From Apodospora peruviana (Eukaryota > Ascomycota > Sordariomycetes > Sordariales > Lasiosphaeriaceae), in NCBI GenBank assembly GCA_033439685.1, contig JAUEDM010000002.1, forward strand, positions 744,001 through 808,000: DNA of 64,000 nucleotides, read 5' to 3'. The notes beneath the pieces are model-generated. The model did no database searches and was not told the origin of the DNA. It saw only the letters and a list, made by a program, of their open reading frames with translations. Positions within the stretch are counted from its first letter, which is position 1. Each line of letters opens with the position of its first letter. Both the position numbers and the translations under genes were made by a program. Shown here piece after piece: positions 11,387 through 24,038 of this stretch.

Positions 11387-13724
11387 CTACATCTTGACAC
11401 GGAAAAGATAGCGCAGGCAGACCTGAGCAACATCGTAGCAGATGTACTCGTTGTACTGCAGGTAAGCGTTAGGAACCTTGGTATCTCCCGGAGCGACGGT
11501 CGTATCGGGCTAGAACACACGGCCAGTTAGACAAACCCAAACAATCGAACCAGAACGGGCAGGGGCTAAAAACTCACCATCGACACCCCGGCCAAAGCCG
11601 GATTCACACATTTGGCATCCTTCCACTTCAACGGACCGGTCTGACCCTTACCCCACGTCGAAATCATGCCGTTGGCTTTGGCGGTGCTGGCAGCATTATA
11701 GGAAGCACCGGTCAGCTCCTGGATGGGATCGCCCAGCTCCGCCTCGCACAGCAGCAAAAGCGCAGTGCGGTCCGAAATGTGGGGGCAGCAGTATCCCGCC
11801 GACTTGGACGACATGTCGGCCAAGTAAATGCCCTTGTCGAACATGTAGCCGTTGACGGGCGCCTCGGGCGGCGCGATGCGCAGACCCTGGCTGAGGATAC
11901 CACCAAAGTTGGTCGCGCGGGAGCCGTGCCACAGTAGGCGGCGATTCTTGGGTGTCTTTGCGTACGGGCTCTGCTTGAACCGGTCGAATTCGCCCTGGCG
12001 CTCGATGCGGAAGATGGCCTCGATCTGGTAGTTAGCCACATGAGTTGATCCGCGAGTGTTCATCAGATAGTCCAGCAGGTGCTTAAACTCGGCCGAGGTG
12101 GGGTCGAGGGGCGTCATCTCCTCCATCTTAAGGCCCTGGTACTGCTTGTCTAGCGGGTGAACGTTGTCATCGCCGACCTGGTCCATCTTCATGATGAGAG
12201 CTGCATCCTTCATGTCGCTCAGACTCTCCATGAGCTCGACCTCCTTCTTGACCATCTGCTGGTCCGAGATGACCGGGGGACGGTTTCGGCCAAAAGCGTG
12301 GGGGACGAGCGAGTAGAAAGAGTTGGAGAGCTGCTCAACTGCTGTGGCGAAGGGGACGGAGTATTTGGTCGCAGCCAGAGAGTTGTCATCGAGGAGGTTA
12401 GACAAATCCTTAAGTGCCTGGAAACCTCGGGTAATGGTAGCCTTGCTCAGCTTGCCGAGAGGTAGTTTGTTGGCATCGTAGTTCAAGGACGTCATGGTGG
12501 CGTTGAAGAACTGCTGGTTGAAGATGAGTTGCATGAGCCGCTGGACGGCTGGATGGAGTGTGCACGTCGGTGGCTTCCAATCGTCTGCCTTCTTGCCCCT
12601 GATGGCAACAGCCTTTTCGTCGTCGTCGTCTTCCTCATCAGAATCTACGGTATAGCTCCGCTCGACGAAGGCGTATTTGCCAGGCTTGGGGTTGTCACCA
12701 CGTTGGGCCCAGGAGAGTCCAGACTTGTCTCTGAATTTCTTCTCGAATTGGCGCATGGCACCGTCCAGGGAACCCTCACCCACGGTTGCCGTCTGGCCAC
12801 GCTCGCCAACACGGCCCCATCGAGTCCAAGTTCTGTAGGTTCCGCTTGAGTCGACCAACAGCTACAAAAATAGTGTTAGGAGATTCAGCATGCATTCATA
12901 ATATACGAGCTTATTCAATTACTCACCTGGATGCGATAAAACTTGTTGTTATTGTTGGATGCATTTGTCTGGTTCAGCGAGGCGTCGTAGACGATTCCAC
13001 TGTCGTCGATATAGACCGCGGAAGTGTTCCACGGGCAGCCTTCGTCGAGGGGAATCTGGATATCCTTCCTCTTGATGATCTGTCCCTCTCCCATGATTGG
13101 CGCTGGAGACGATGACTTCTTTTTCGGCTTGGCAGTCTTGACCTTGGCGTCTTTCACGTTCTTGTCGTCATCATCATCTTTCGCCTCGGTGCCATTTGCA
13201 TCGTCAGACTTGGGTGCTGCTTTACAACCCCGGGTCTTCTTGGCTGGCGGCGCATTGTCATTGTCTGTAATGTTGTCATTGGCAGCAGGCGAAGCGGCCC
13301 TCTTTCGCGATGATTTTCTGCCGTTGGTCGCGGTACCATCGGCTTGGGAGGCGGAATTGGATGCTGCAGCCTGCGCAACATCATCGTCGTCGTCTTCATC
13401 AGCGGCTCCGAACATGAAGTGCTTCTCGGGCTCACGAATGTTGTTCTTCGCGCTGAGAGTGAGCCACTCCAAGCTGACAATTGGGATGGACGATGACTGC
13501 GCCTTGACGACTTTGGCTGCGGTCTTGTTGAAGTCGGCCTCAGTGGCCACCAGATGAGTTGTGTCTTTGGTGACAGAGCTCGCGACAGTTGCACCCGCTC
13601 CTTCGGCAGTCGCCTTGAGGGAAGCATGAGTTTCTCCCGGGAATTGTCCGCTGAAGGCGATTTTGCAGCCCTCCAACGGCGGCGGTGCAGGAGTGTTCGC
13701 TTTCTTACCCTTTCTAGGCGGCAT
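11387..13724 (-). CDS. poly(ADP-ribose) polymerase (BRCT-WGR-PARP)
   Basis: It transfers ADP-ribose chains from NAD+ to proteins at DNA breaks in the nucleus. The model has three exons: 13724-12927, 12861-11578 and 11509-11387, giving 734 residues, with GT-AG introns of 65 and 68 bases that keep frame. In order it has a basic N-terminus (MPPRKGKK), a BRCT domain at about 16-105, an acidic/basic linker with likely nuclear signals, a WGR domain at about 240-345 that is split by intron 1 (RTWTRWGRVGERGQ), a helical regulatory domain at about 360-500, and the catalytic domain. The H-Y-E triad is visible: His578 (LLWHGSRATNFGG), Tyr612 (KGIYLADMSSK) and Glu715 (LQYNEYICYDVAQV, in exon 3). A longer open frame exists upstream, but the Met at 13724 gives the expected start. 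This is the usual single PARP of filamentous ascomycetes, and nothing catalytic is missing. Confidence 0.95.
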
Positions 13725-15297
13725 TGCGACTTTTCGATTTCGTTGATCCGGTTTCAAGGAAGTGAGATATGGAAGGAGAAGAAGGGGACCAGATGATGAA
13801 TCTGTGCAACACAAACAGGCCCGGTAAGACGCCAAAGGTGGACAGGCGGGGTTGTGGGTGAAATGAAGGAAAGGGATGACTCGAGTCGGACGTGGGTGGA
13901 TGAATTGGCCCGGGATGAGCAGGTCTCGGCCTTTTGGTTGAGGGAATGGATAAGCTTCAAATACTCGAACTCAGTTTGACGTGACTTTTTGGCGACGTTG
14001 GCAGGCGCGATCGCGTCTGGTAGGCAACAGCGCCTCCCGAATCCGATTTCGCGCGCGCGAGGTCACGAGCCAGTTGACAGGGGGCTACAGGCAGCTAGGG
14101 GGCACAGAGGGGTCAATCTGGAGCGAACGCCCACAAACCTCCGCCGTTGAGACTTGGATGCTCCACAAAACGCCAGGCACCAACCAGCCTCCGGGGATTT
14201 TGACTTCTTGTGAATCTTGTCTTACCGACGCTTTGGTCGGTCCTTTTGGTTGGTGTTTCACTGCTTGATTCTATCTTCTTTTCCTTCCAGGCTGAATTTG
14301 AGAAATAACAATCACCAGCGTGTTCGCAGTTCCTACCCTATTTTGTACGGCCAGCTGCCAAACTATGCAGCCAGTACGTCGGTGTGGGTGTAGTGATCTG
14401 GAAATATGCTAGACATCCATGGTGGGCGCGCAGGTAAGTGTTTTTCAAGATTTTCTTATGGGCCTTCATTTACAAGCAAGGAGAGTATGTTAGTTAGGGA
14501 AACCCATTTTGTTGAGAAGGAACCCTCGTACTCTCCAGACAGTCCAAGTTGCCCTCTTCTAAAGAGGGACAACACCTCCTTAAACAAATCTTACCTGTAA
14601 GATTAACAGTCTTCAAGGTAGATTATCCGTCAAGCAGAGAACGGGTCTCTTTCATTAAGGCATCCGAGAAGGTACGACAGTACTACCGCAAAAGGGGTAC
14701 AACGATAGGTATATAAATTCAAGTCAGCCTCCCGATAATGCGGAGAGCAAAGGATAGTCTTCTACAGGCTATATTGTCACCTCTCTTGGAAACAGTGGTA
14801 CGCGCGCTTGGTATCGAAGGTTTGGGACCTGTGCTGCCGTGACAAACCACAACGGGTTTGAAACCTCCAACTTACAAAGGCCTGTTCTTTGGGAACACGG
14901 ATAGGAAACATCATCGCCGACGGGTTTTCTCCCAAACTGATGTCACTATCTAGGTAAACGACTTAAACTACTACCAAATACAAAGTTTGCGATCTTGCCA
15001 CCACGACCTTGTGTTTATGTCCCACTACGTATGGGGCTACCAGGACCTTTTGAATTCTATCAAGATTGTACATAGGTAACTTTGCTAGTACCTTGATGTT
15101 TTAAGTTTGAAAGCGTAAACAAGGTAGGTAAGCACGCCATCAACGGGTATTTATTGAGGCGAGATTGGTCAAGCACACTTGACTATTAAATCTTTACGTT
15201 TTCTTCCCGCTGTCCCATCTCTGTAGACTAATCATCGACAGAAGCCTGAAGGTGAAGCACCAAGTCAACGCCGCAGATAAAGAAGCATAGCAAGAGA
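13725..15297. other. intergenic, no gene seen
   Basis: This is the upstream region of PARP, followed by AT-rich sequence with only short frames. No tRNA, repeat or conserved motif was recognised. Confidence 0.5.
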
Positions 15298-15687
15298 ATG
15301 GCATCCCTGACATCTCGTCTCTGGACTTTTTTGAAATCCGTCGTTATTTCCATGATGACGAGACTTGGTCTGAGAAGGACACTTGAGCAGAGGGGACACG
15401 ACCTCGTCCAACACGTCACGGTTTATACAAGAACAGATGCAGTCACAGGAAGAGACATTCACATTCTGTATCCCACGGTGGCATTCGGAAACCAGTTCGA
15501 CGAGATCGATCGAGCTGAACAGGCGCTCGCTCTGGACCGTCTGGCGCCCAGGCAGAACCTAGCACTCTCCCAAGAGGCCGCTCGCTCGCTCGCTTACGAC
15601 CGTGAAGCCGCAATGCGAGTCACCGGCTACTTTCATCGGCGCAGCGCGCCTCCCCGATCGCCCCAAAACTCAAGCTCATCCGCCTGA
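15298..15687 (+). CDS. hypothetical protein, doubtful
   Basis: This is a 129-residue frame. Its middle part (GRDIHILYPTVAFGNQFDEI then DRAEQALALDRLAPRQNLAL) has protein-like composition. The first 30 residues are hydrophobic/basic and the tail is Ser-rich. It overlaps the 3' end of the minus-strand reductase by 55 bases, which is unusual for two real coding regions. No family is recognised. It may be a chance frame. Confidence 0.25.
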   Translation: MASLTSRLWTFLKSVVISMMTRLGLRRTLEQRGHDLVQHVTVYTRTDAVTGRDIHILYPTVAFGNQFDEIDRAEQALALDRLAPRQNLALSQEAARSLAYDREAAMRVTGYFHRRSAPPRSPQNSSSSA

Positions 15688-16853
15688 GCGACGAAATCTA
15701 GCAACATATCCCGAAATGAACCGTACTCAACTCCCAGCTCCCTGGCTACCGCCTCCCCATCCACTCCATGACTGTCATCAATCGTCTGCTCTTCCGTTTT
15801 CAGCCCCTTTCTCCTCTGCTCGACACTCTTAAAATTCTCGATCATAATCTCCGCCGCCATCGAATACGAGAACCGTTCGGGGGAAGCGGGTATGTACCGC
15901 TTCCCACCAGCTTCCGGTCTCAGCAGCGCCTCGACGTGCGCCTCGGCGAGATCACGCACGTCGACCCAGAACGGAACCCGCGAGACCGGAAGCGGCTCAC
16001 CGGAAGCGACCTTCCAAAGCATGGCGTTGCTCTCCCCGAACTCGCTCACCCGTTTTATTGGGTTGACGACTGGCCCGAACGTCATGGGTGGACACAGCGT
16101 CACCAGATCGAACCCCGGTTTGTTGTCTCTCACAAAGTCCCACGCAGCCAGCTCGGCGAATTTCTTGCTGCCCCTGTAGGCAACAACCGCACTCGTTTCT
16201 GGAGCGGCCGCCTCTTTGTACGTCAAAGGGTTCCAGTCCGCCCCGGTGTACGTGAAATACGGTTCCTTTCCCGCAGCGGCGGCGGCGCTCCGGTCGAGAT
16301 CGATAACCGCCGCAAAGCTAGACGTCAGCACCACGCGCTTAACACCACCTACAGAAGTTGCTGCTTCCATGACAGACTTGACGCCGTTGATGGCGGGGAC
16401 GATCAGCTCCTTCTCATTGTCGGTGGTGGTATACGTCAGCGGACTCGCGACGTGGATGACAGCATCGATGCCGCCTTCGAAGGCTGAAGTCGGGAAAGCG
16501 TTTTCTCCGGCTGAGAAGTGGCCGGTTACCACGAAGTTGAGTTGACCGGCGGGAAATTTGTCTCGACGTGCGCGCAACATGGCATCGCCTTTAGCAGCGG
16601 ACCGGGTCGCGCCGCGGACGCGGAGGCCGCGCGCCAGGAGGCTGTCGACGACGTGGGCGCCAATGAAGCCGGTTGCGCCTGTCACTAGGACATATGTTGG
16701 CGCTTTTGGTCTGGTTTGGTTTGTTAGCATCGTCTTTGACCTATCGTTTGTTCGTTTGTGTCCGTCTTTTTTGTCCGGATTTTTTCGCTCGTCACTGTTT
16801 CTTTCTACTTTGTACCTATAGTGCGGAGGGTGGTTAGGTACGTACGGCGCCAT
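15633..16853 (-). CDS. NAD(P)-dependent extended SDR (GRE2 / dihydroflavonol-reductase-like)
   Basis: It is a cytosolic oxidoreductase of the extended short-chain dehydrogenase family, which reduces aldehydes or ketones with NADPH. The N-terminal Rossmann motif is VLVTGATGFIGAHVVDSLLA. The catalytic Ser lies in VVLTSSFAAV and the Tyr-Lys pair is in AYRGSKKFAE (YxxxK). The motif VTLCPPMTFGP follows the active site, as in ketoreductases of the GRE2 type. The substrate cannot be told. Start choice: the open frame begins at 16853. An intron from 16845 to 16741 (GTACGT to GATAG, with CTAAC near the donor) would remove a hydrophilic insert and give 371 residues. The ATG at 16730 is a third option (365 residues). 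The C-terminus reaches TGA/TAG near 15633 without any further intron. Typical family length is about 340-350. Confidence 0.88.
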   Translation of the reverse strand: MAPYVPNHPPHYRYKVERNSDERKNPDKKDGHKRTNDRSKTMLTNQTRPKAPTYVLVTGATGFIGAHVVDSLLARGLRVRGATRSAAKGDAMLRARRDKFPAGQLNFVVTGHFSAGENAFPTSAFEGGIDAVIHVASPLTYTTTDNEKELIVPAINGVKSVMEAATSVGGVKRVVLTSSFAAVIDLDRSAAAAAGKEPYFTYTGADWNPLTYKEAAAPETSAVVAYRGSKKFAELAAWDFVRDNKPGFDLVTLCPPMTFGPVVNPIKRVSEFGESNAMLWKVASGEPLPVSRVPFWVDVRDLAEAHVEALLRPEAGGKRYIPASPERFSYSMAAEIMIENFKSVEQRRKGLKTEEQTIDDSHGVDGEAVARELGVEYGSFRDMLLDFVAQADELEFWGDRGGALRR

Positions 16854-18180
16854 TGTATTTAATTTCTGTTGTCACACTACTGGGGAGTGGTTCTTCTTTG
16901 CTTCGAGGTAATTATGGTGCTGTTTCGAGAGCGAGTTAGGGAGAGAGTTAGCAGTTGAATCTTGCTGAGGGGCGCACCCACTGGGTGCGGGGATGGACTG
17001 GTGGACGGCAATGCGGGATTGACAAGTGGCTTCCCATACTTTGCCTGTACCCATCTCTTATTAACCTGTTTTGAAGAACGACAGAAAAATCCAGAGATGC
17101 TTCAAGACGTGACGGTGCCAGTGAGAATGCGAACGAACCTAGGCAACCCCCCGGGCTTCTCAGCTCTCCATCTTTCATGCTGTTTATCTTGCGAGTGGTA
17201 CAAGGGGAATAGCCTGCAAAATCCGATACACCACAACAGGCATTCTCCTTGACAGCTCTTTCGCGGTGTTTTGTCAAGCAGCTTGGAGTCAGCTGCTTGA
17301 CTATACCATCTCGTCTCATACAACCAACCCAAATATCACCCATTTGAAAATCGCTTGTAAGTGCGGATTATGCCCTTTCAATTTGTTTGGCTATTGACCC
17401 AGTCGTCCTCTATACTAGGTTGATATCGTAACAGGAGATAGATGCAATACTGGTTGACCTGCCAAATCTCTATGTGGCGTAAGTAGCAAGTGCGGTTCAC
17501 CATCGTGCCATAAGAGGTAGCTGGGCGAGTAACTCGTTGAGTTGAGAGGTCGGAGCCGGCGGCATCCGGAGAAAATGGGGCGGGCAGGCGGTGATCGGGT
17601 AACAGTGGGGCCTCTCAAGCGATGAAGACTGAAAACAAATCTTAAAAGCACGTGCCAATGTTAATGCCAAGGGGTCGGATTTCGTGTGGATTCCGTAACT
17701 ATGACTTCATCGATCTGGCACACGACACAATGGCACCTTCCATCTGTTGTCGGCAGGCGATCGGGGCATCGGGGGCATCGCGCCCAAAAGACCGTGGTCG
17801 CGTCTCCTTTTTTCATCGACCGATTGCACGACCGGGGCACTATACCCGGAGCTGGAAATTGGAATCCAACGCAAAGTTCCCGGAGTGACTGAGACAAGGC
17901 TTCAATTGGTGCTTGGGGATCGCTAACAACCGCCGGTGTTTGCCAGCCAAAGCTGCATTGCAGCTTGCCCGGAGCGTTAAGATCGTCATGTATGACATTA
18001 TTGACGGCCGTAGAGAGAGGTAGTTAGGTACACACATCTCCAGCATCTATGATGTTCATTTCTCTCGACAAAACCCCCAATGCAATCCAATGGCCACGCG
18101 ACCTGTCACTGTCCACTTTCCTTTGCATGTCAGGTCATTATTTGTTGTTATATATCCTAACACCTGACCATCACATCCGC
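16854..18180. other. intergenic, no gene seen
   Basis: This is the shared upstream region of the minus-strand reductase and the plus-strand UVE1. Only short frames occur. A frame from 18049 runs into UVE1, but its first codons look like leader sequence. Confidence 0.5.
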
Positions 18181-20428
18181 ATGCGCTCCGTCCTTCTACT
18201 ATCAATACAAGTGCACCAGAGAATTTGCTCCCGGAGCAATTGTCGTTCACGGAGCTTTTGCTCCCTCTTGCCGTCGCAGCCACAGCGCCTCCCATTCAAG
18301 TTCAAGCGCAGCTACTCGCGCACAATTGCATCCTCCAGATTGCCTGATAGCTCACCAGTCCGCTCGCTGCCCGCCATGCCGAAACGCAAGACACCATCGT
18401 CGACGCCGACAAGCCGAGGCACCGCGACGCCAACCACCGACGCCGCGCAAACAATGCGTCCCGATGTACAACTACGACGGTCCAGTCGCCGACTTACTCA
18501 GAAAGACCACGAGTTCGACGAACAACAGACGCGGGACATACAGGGAAAGATAATGGGCTTCAGTCATGCAAATCAAGACGAGATGGACGCCGACGAGTTT
18601 GCTGACAAGAAGGGTGCCATGCAGGAGGGAGTCCAGCTGGCAATTGAGGGCCTGGGCAGGTTGGAGCGACGACTGAGAAGTGCAACAAAGAAACAAAAGA
18701 GAAAAGTGCAGGAGAGCGATATCGATATCCCGAAGAACCTCCACGCCGAACAGCCGTTCCTTCCAAGGCCGACGAGAGACATAACCGACAGTCTTCCCGC
18801 CATGAAGAAGGATCAAGACAAACAAGAGGCAAACAAGGAGAATAAGGGCCCCGTCGGAGCCAATCAAGCTGAGAGCAGAGGAGTCGAACCACTGGAGACA
18901 GCGCCGGACGCCCCTGAGCGCGGCGCGGCGCGGGCTCCGCCTGTCAACAGTGGTTACCTACCCCTTCCGTGGAAAGGACGTCTAGGCTATGCTTGCCTCA
19001 ACACCTACCTGCGCTGCGCGAAGCCGGCCGTCTTCAACTCACGGACGTGCCGCATGGCGTCTATCATCGACCACCGTTACCCCCTGCAAGATACGTCGCA
19101 GCCAGAGCACTACCTCAAGAACCGACCCGACAAATCGAAGGACCCAGACAAAGATCTGGGGCGGAAGTTTGTCCAGGATCTTGGTCTAGCAAACGTACGG
19201 GATATCGTCAAGATACTGCGGTGGAACGACAAGTACGGCATCAAGCTGTTCCGGCTGAGCTCTGAGATGTTCCCGTTTGCAAGCCACGAAGAGCACGGAT
19301 ATAAACTTGCGCCTTTTGCGTCGGAGGTGCTGGCCGAGACCGGTCGGGTGGCAGCGGAGCTTGGGCATAGACTGACTACGCACCCCGGACAGGTACGTTT
19401 CATACCTTTTCGAACTGCCCATCGTGTCTGAGCTAGTTCACTGATAACGTATGCAACAGTTTACTCAGTTAGGCTCGCCACGGAAAGAAGTCGTCACCGC
19501 GGCCGTTCGTGACCTAGAGTACCACGACGAGATGCTCTCGCTCCTCCGGCTGCCGGAGCAGCAGAACCGCGATGCCGTCATGATCATCCACATGGGCGGC
19601 GTCTACGGCGACAAGGCCGCCACGCTCGACCGTTTTTGGGATAATTACACCAAGCTGCTCTCCGACTCTATCAAGCGCCGTCTCGTGCTCGAAAACGACG
19701 ACGTGGCGTGGAGCGTCCACGACCTCCTCCCGATCTGCGAGAAGCTCAACATCCCGCTCGTGCTCGACTACCACCACCACAACATCATTTTTGATAGTAG
19801 CAAGTGCCGCGAGGGAACCTACGACATCTCGCAGCCCGAGATCATGGACCGCATTGCCGCGACGTGGAAGCGCAAGGGCATCACGCAGAAGATGCACTAC
19901 AGCGAGCCGTGCGCGGGCGCGGTCACGCCCCGCGACAGGCGCAAGCACAGCCCGCGGGTGATGACCCTCCCGCCGTGTCCGCCGACGATGGACCTCATGA
20001 TCGAAGCCAAGGACAAAGAGCAGGCCGTGTTTGAGCTCATGCGCACGTTCAAACTACCCGGGTTCGAAAAGATTCGCGATGTGATTCCGTACGAGCGCGA
20101 CGACGAGAATCGACCGGCACCGAAGGGGCCCACGAAGAACAGGAAGAAGAATGGCGGCGGTGTGGTCAAGCGTAAGCGCGCCCCCGACGAGCATGCCATC
20201 GATATGGACGCTGTCGGTGCTGGCGCGGACGACACGTCGGACGAGACGCCCAAGCCTGCAAAGTCTCTCTCGGAGGAGGACTTTGCGATGGGTGGGCCGG
20301 AGAACCGCGTGTACTGGCCGCCCGGGTTCGAGGAGTGGCTCCGGCCGAAGAAGAGGGAGATCAAAAAGGGGAAGGTGCCTCCTGATGCTATTGGTGATGG
20401 GGAGCTGGATGACGAAGAGACTTGCTAG
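18181..20428 (+). CDS. uve1: UV-damage endonuclease UVE1 (UvdE family)
   Basis: It nicks DNA 5' of UV photoproducts and some other lesions and opens an alternative excision-repair pathway. Two exons, up to 19392 and from 19460 to 20428, are joined by a 67-base GT-AG intron in the middle of the catalytic domain. The UvdE TIM barrel begins near LPLPWKGRLGYACLN. Metal-site motifs are visible: LRWNDKYGIKLFRLSSEMFP, LTTHPGQ, IIHMGGVYGDK, LVLENDD, LVLDYHHHN and MHYSEP. A Lys/Arg-rich C-terminal tail follows. Two starts are plausible. ATG 18181 (726 residues) adds about 65 residues with many Arg/Ser and almost no acids (MRSVLLLSIQVHQRICSRSN...), which looks like a mitochondrial presequence. ATG 18376 (661 residues, MPKRKTPSSTPTSRG) would give a nuclear form. 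The long acidic/basic region before the domain is usual for fungal members. Confidence 0.95.
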
Positions 20429-23400
20429 GTTTAATCTTGGCTTTTGGGCAGGATAAGATGGGATTTTTGGTGTTTGCTTTTAGGTAGGTGGGCTACGGAT
20501 AACAGCAGGTTTGTTGTGTGTGGTTCGAGTTTGGTCAGCTCAAGATACCTTTACCCCTATTTGTATAATGCCAATGTGTTGTTTATACAGGATTTAGCAT
20601 ACGGAGAACTGGTTCATGGTGTAGGCGTGTATGTTAAGCGTGTCAATTGAGTACCTATGTAATGTGTACATATTTCCCACCTAAGCTTCCGATTCTGCTG
20701 CGATCGGTGATCTCACTCGTGTGACATGAGTCGCGGGGGTTGGCGTTGCGAAGACCGGTCGCTGACGATCTCGGCCCCTCCATCCACACCCGTGGACATG
20801 CCGACATCGTGGAACTTGAAGCTAGCAGAAAGCCAACAAACTCATTGTTGGCTTTATTTCTCCTTGCAGGCATCACAGGTCTCAACTACCTACGGTTCTC
20901 TCACTTCTTATTAATAATGCGGGTCCCGTGTTCTGCTTTTCTCCTGGCAGTCCCTTAAGTAAGCAAGGTAGATTCCGAGGTTTCCATGGGGGAGGATTCC
21001 CAGGGTGAAGCCTGCAGCTGTACCCCTAACCTGGAAAGGATGATTTGCACCAGGTGCTGCTGTGTGCTGTTGCGGGCGGGACTCCGACCCATTGTTCGTT
21101 CGTTGAGCTTAATTTTCTTGGCCTGCTTGCCAGGCTGGAAAGCTCCATCTTCCTCCTTGACTTCCAGGAAGTCCTCCGTTGCTTCGAGTCATTAAGTTGG
21201 AAGACGCGGGCACCTTTCCGGCAAACCAGTCAGCCCCGCCATACGCCCGGTGCCGTGCCCGGTTGCGGCCGGTGTCCAGACTCAATCTCTATTCTAGCCT
21301 GCCCGGGTGTGCGAGCACTATCTAACAGCACTGAGACTTCAAACTTTCAGCACCAAAACGGCTACGAGAAAACTCCCCTTTTCATTCGGTCTGTCTCTCT
21401 ATCTCCGACAACAGACCTCAGTCGATCCCCCAACACTTTCCTCTTGGCTGCAGGATGCGTATAAGTATCTGTCGGCCAAAGTGTTGAAGTCTTATCGCTG
21501 GTTGGGCAGGAATGCCGATCTTGCCCTGCATGGTACCAGGTAGGTGAGGAAGGACCTGTGGTCTGTCTGCAAAAGCAGCCTCTTTGGACCCCAAAATGTA
21601 AATCATGTAGCTGCCGACATACGGATACGTACAAATTTCGTGATATTGGCAAACTTGGCGCTTTCGATCAGTCGAGCTTGAAGTGAAGATGATGGGGACT
21701 TTCTCCGAATTTGACGCAGCGTGTCAAAGGCCCGCTGTTGGTGCCGTGAACCTTGCAATTCCCCAACTTGGTGTTGGGGAAATTCATCGCTCGACGACCC
21801 CAAACAAACCCCTCCCCGTAATCTAAACACTCGTTGTCTCCCTGGAACAGAGATACTATCACGCGGTCGACGATCGTCAGTGTGGTTCAGCCTCATGATA
21901 ACCCTTGCAGTTCCCCTGAGTAAACTGTCGGCGAAACGCAGAGTAGTTTGGCTGTTCAGCTTGATGCGGTCCTTTTTTCTCCTACGGTAGACTGACTTGC
22001 ATATCAGTGAGATATGGAAGTGCAGGGTCGGGGGAAGTACGATACTTATCTCGAAACACACGTGGGAAGCGTCGATCAGATGTAGGAAGGCAGAACTGTG
22101 TGACTATGCAGGAAATTGGGGCTGACGACGGGCTTTCATTGCAGGTGTGCTTCTTCCCAGGAGTGCCAGGTGCTGTTGTAGTGTTGTGCTGCCATGTTAG
22201 TATCACTCTCACGTCAACCGTCGCAATTTTCTGCAATGCAGGACCGCTCGCATTTCAGCTTTTCCAGGTACAGTGCTACGATAATATGGCGATAACAACT
22301 TGTCGCTTGCAAATCCGGTTTTCACGGCAGCGCTTTTCAGCTGCCTCAGCCCAAATGCAATAATCAACTATGGCAAAGAAGACAAATTCGATGAAGGACA
22401 GAATGGAAAAGTAACTAACGTGGTTTGCTGGGAATGCGCAGCAGCTATGTTAGTGCGGGCCAGGTGCCGCTACACCACCACCTTTTTGCTTCGCCCCTTC
22501 TGTATGCAGTGGAGACGCCCGCCGCAGTACCGCCGGACTGCCATAGCGGTTGAACCGTTGAAGAAAGCCGACACCTCTTTCCTTGGAGGGTCCTGCCCAT
22601 CGAATGAGCTGGGACGTGTAGGACCAGGGGCACTTTCTTATTCGCTCGGTACTAGTTACAAGTTACACCAGCGCCCCACAGGTCCCCATCTGGTGCCGAA
22701 TGACGTCGTCGATCCTCCTCCTTTTCCTCGATTTCTTTACACCAAAGGAAGGAAGACGTTCGTGAAGCAACCACCAACCAAGGCCAGGCCCGACAAGACC
22801 AGGGCGAGCGGAGCTGGCAGCCGGGACGCGCAATGGAAGAATTTCATCATCGGCCCCAATTCCGCAGTGCCCCTCATACAGAAGAAAATGTCTTGCGGTC
22901 ACAGATAATCCGTACAGCAGCCAAGAGATATCGCCATGGCGCACTCCGAATTACTGCTGCGTGCTTGCTGGGATGGATATGACAACTTGAAGAGAAACAA
23001 CCAACACACACCGACACCCACGTTTCGAACCCACCCGAATCTTCCACATTTCCACTTCTTTTCCCTCTTTTGTGTTTCTATTTTGCGTTTCCCCCAGATT
23101 GGGCTGAATACAACCAGACAAAAACGACCTGCAGTAGTTTATATTCAGCCCCGTCACATCTCAACTGTGATCGTCACTGAATTGGACAAACTGTCTGTGC
23201 CTGTGCCGTGCAATCGGCAACTTCCGCTCCGCCAATTCCCACCCACACAGATATCAATCATATCATCCATGTGAAGAAGGACTTCCCCGTTCTGCTTGCG
23301 TTGGCTAAGCTGTCGACCGCGCGCGGGGAGTCCGAGCCAAAACACATAAAGTTTGTTGATTGCGGAGACTCGAATCTTCAAAGTTCAGCCGAAGTATCGC

Positions 23401-23873
23401 AAACTGCCAGCCACAGCAGAATTACGCTTTCACGCCGGCTCCCGTCGGGAAACTTAAAGCGCCATCTCCCTACCAGACGGAGGAGTGATCGCGAAAGTGT
23501 TCGCCAAGACCGGTCAATCTTCTTTCTCCTCCAAGACCTAACCTTTTCGACTTATCATCACTTCCTAAACGTGGTAACTGGTAACCACACCCCTTTTTTT
23601 TGCTTCGTGTCAACCTGGCACTTGCTGCACCCCAGCAAAAGAAAGAGGGACACTGCGTCTTTTCTTCCTACTACCTGGTATGTTGAGTTCTGCTCCCCTG
23701 CCGATCTCCCGTAGTCAGATCTCATCCAACATGAGAAAATGACTGGATTTTTCCAACCTGAAGACTGACAAGCCTTCCACCAGCTGCGCTTGGCACCCAT
23801 AACACAAGAAATTTTATCGGGACCACTCATAACGTCGAACATCAGCCATCCTGACAACCGGAACTATCACACC
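20429..23873. other. long intergenic stretch, no gene supported
   Basis: Several open frames up to about 200 codons exist (for example 22300-22908), but none has a recognisable domain, and their starts and splice sites are arbitrary. Pyrimidine-rich tracts near 23040-23110 and 23520-23610 are of the kind common in fungal promoters and leaders. Confidence 0.45.
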
Positions 23874-24038
23874 ATGTGCGGCACCAAGATCAGCTACGCT
23901 TGCTTCACCACACTCATCTCGCAGTCGACGACATGCGGGTGTGACAAAGTGATCGCCTGCGGAAAGAGCACGCTCTACTGCGGTACCTGCAGCCATCCAC
24001 GATGCCGAGAGCTCAGGGGCGAGGTGGCAACTTGTTAG
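23874..24038 (+). CDS. very small Cys-rich protein
   Basis: This is a 54-residue frame starting MCGTKISYACFTTLIS, with nine Cys residues, including CGCDKVIACGKSTLYCGTC. It is preceded by a long pyrimidine-rich leader-like region, and the ATG has a good context (CACACCATGTGC). The MC start plus spaced CGC/CG pairs recalls the small minus-strand protein at 10212-10487 and similar unnamed fungal zinc-binding peptides. No signal peptide is present, so it is not a typical effector. It could be a chance frame. Confidence 0.4.
   Translation: MCGTKISYACFTTLISQSTTCGCDKVIACGKSTLYCGTCSHPRCRELRGEVATC

Noticed and set aside
18049..18180. ATG at 18049 as start of UVE1
   Set aside because: The residues before 18181 have no presequence character and look like leader sequence. 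Starts at 18181 or 18376 fit better.
22300..22908. 202-codon plus-strand frame in the long intergenic region
   Set aside because: It has no domain, signal or splice support, and its composition looks random. Left as unsupported.
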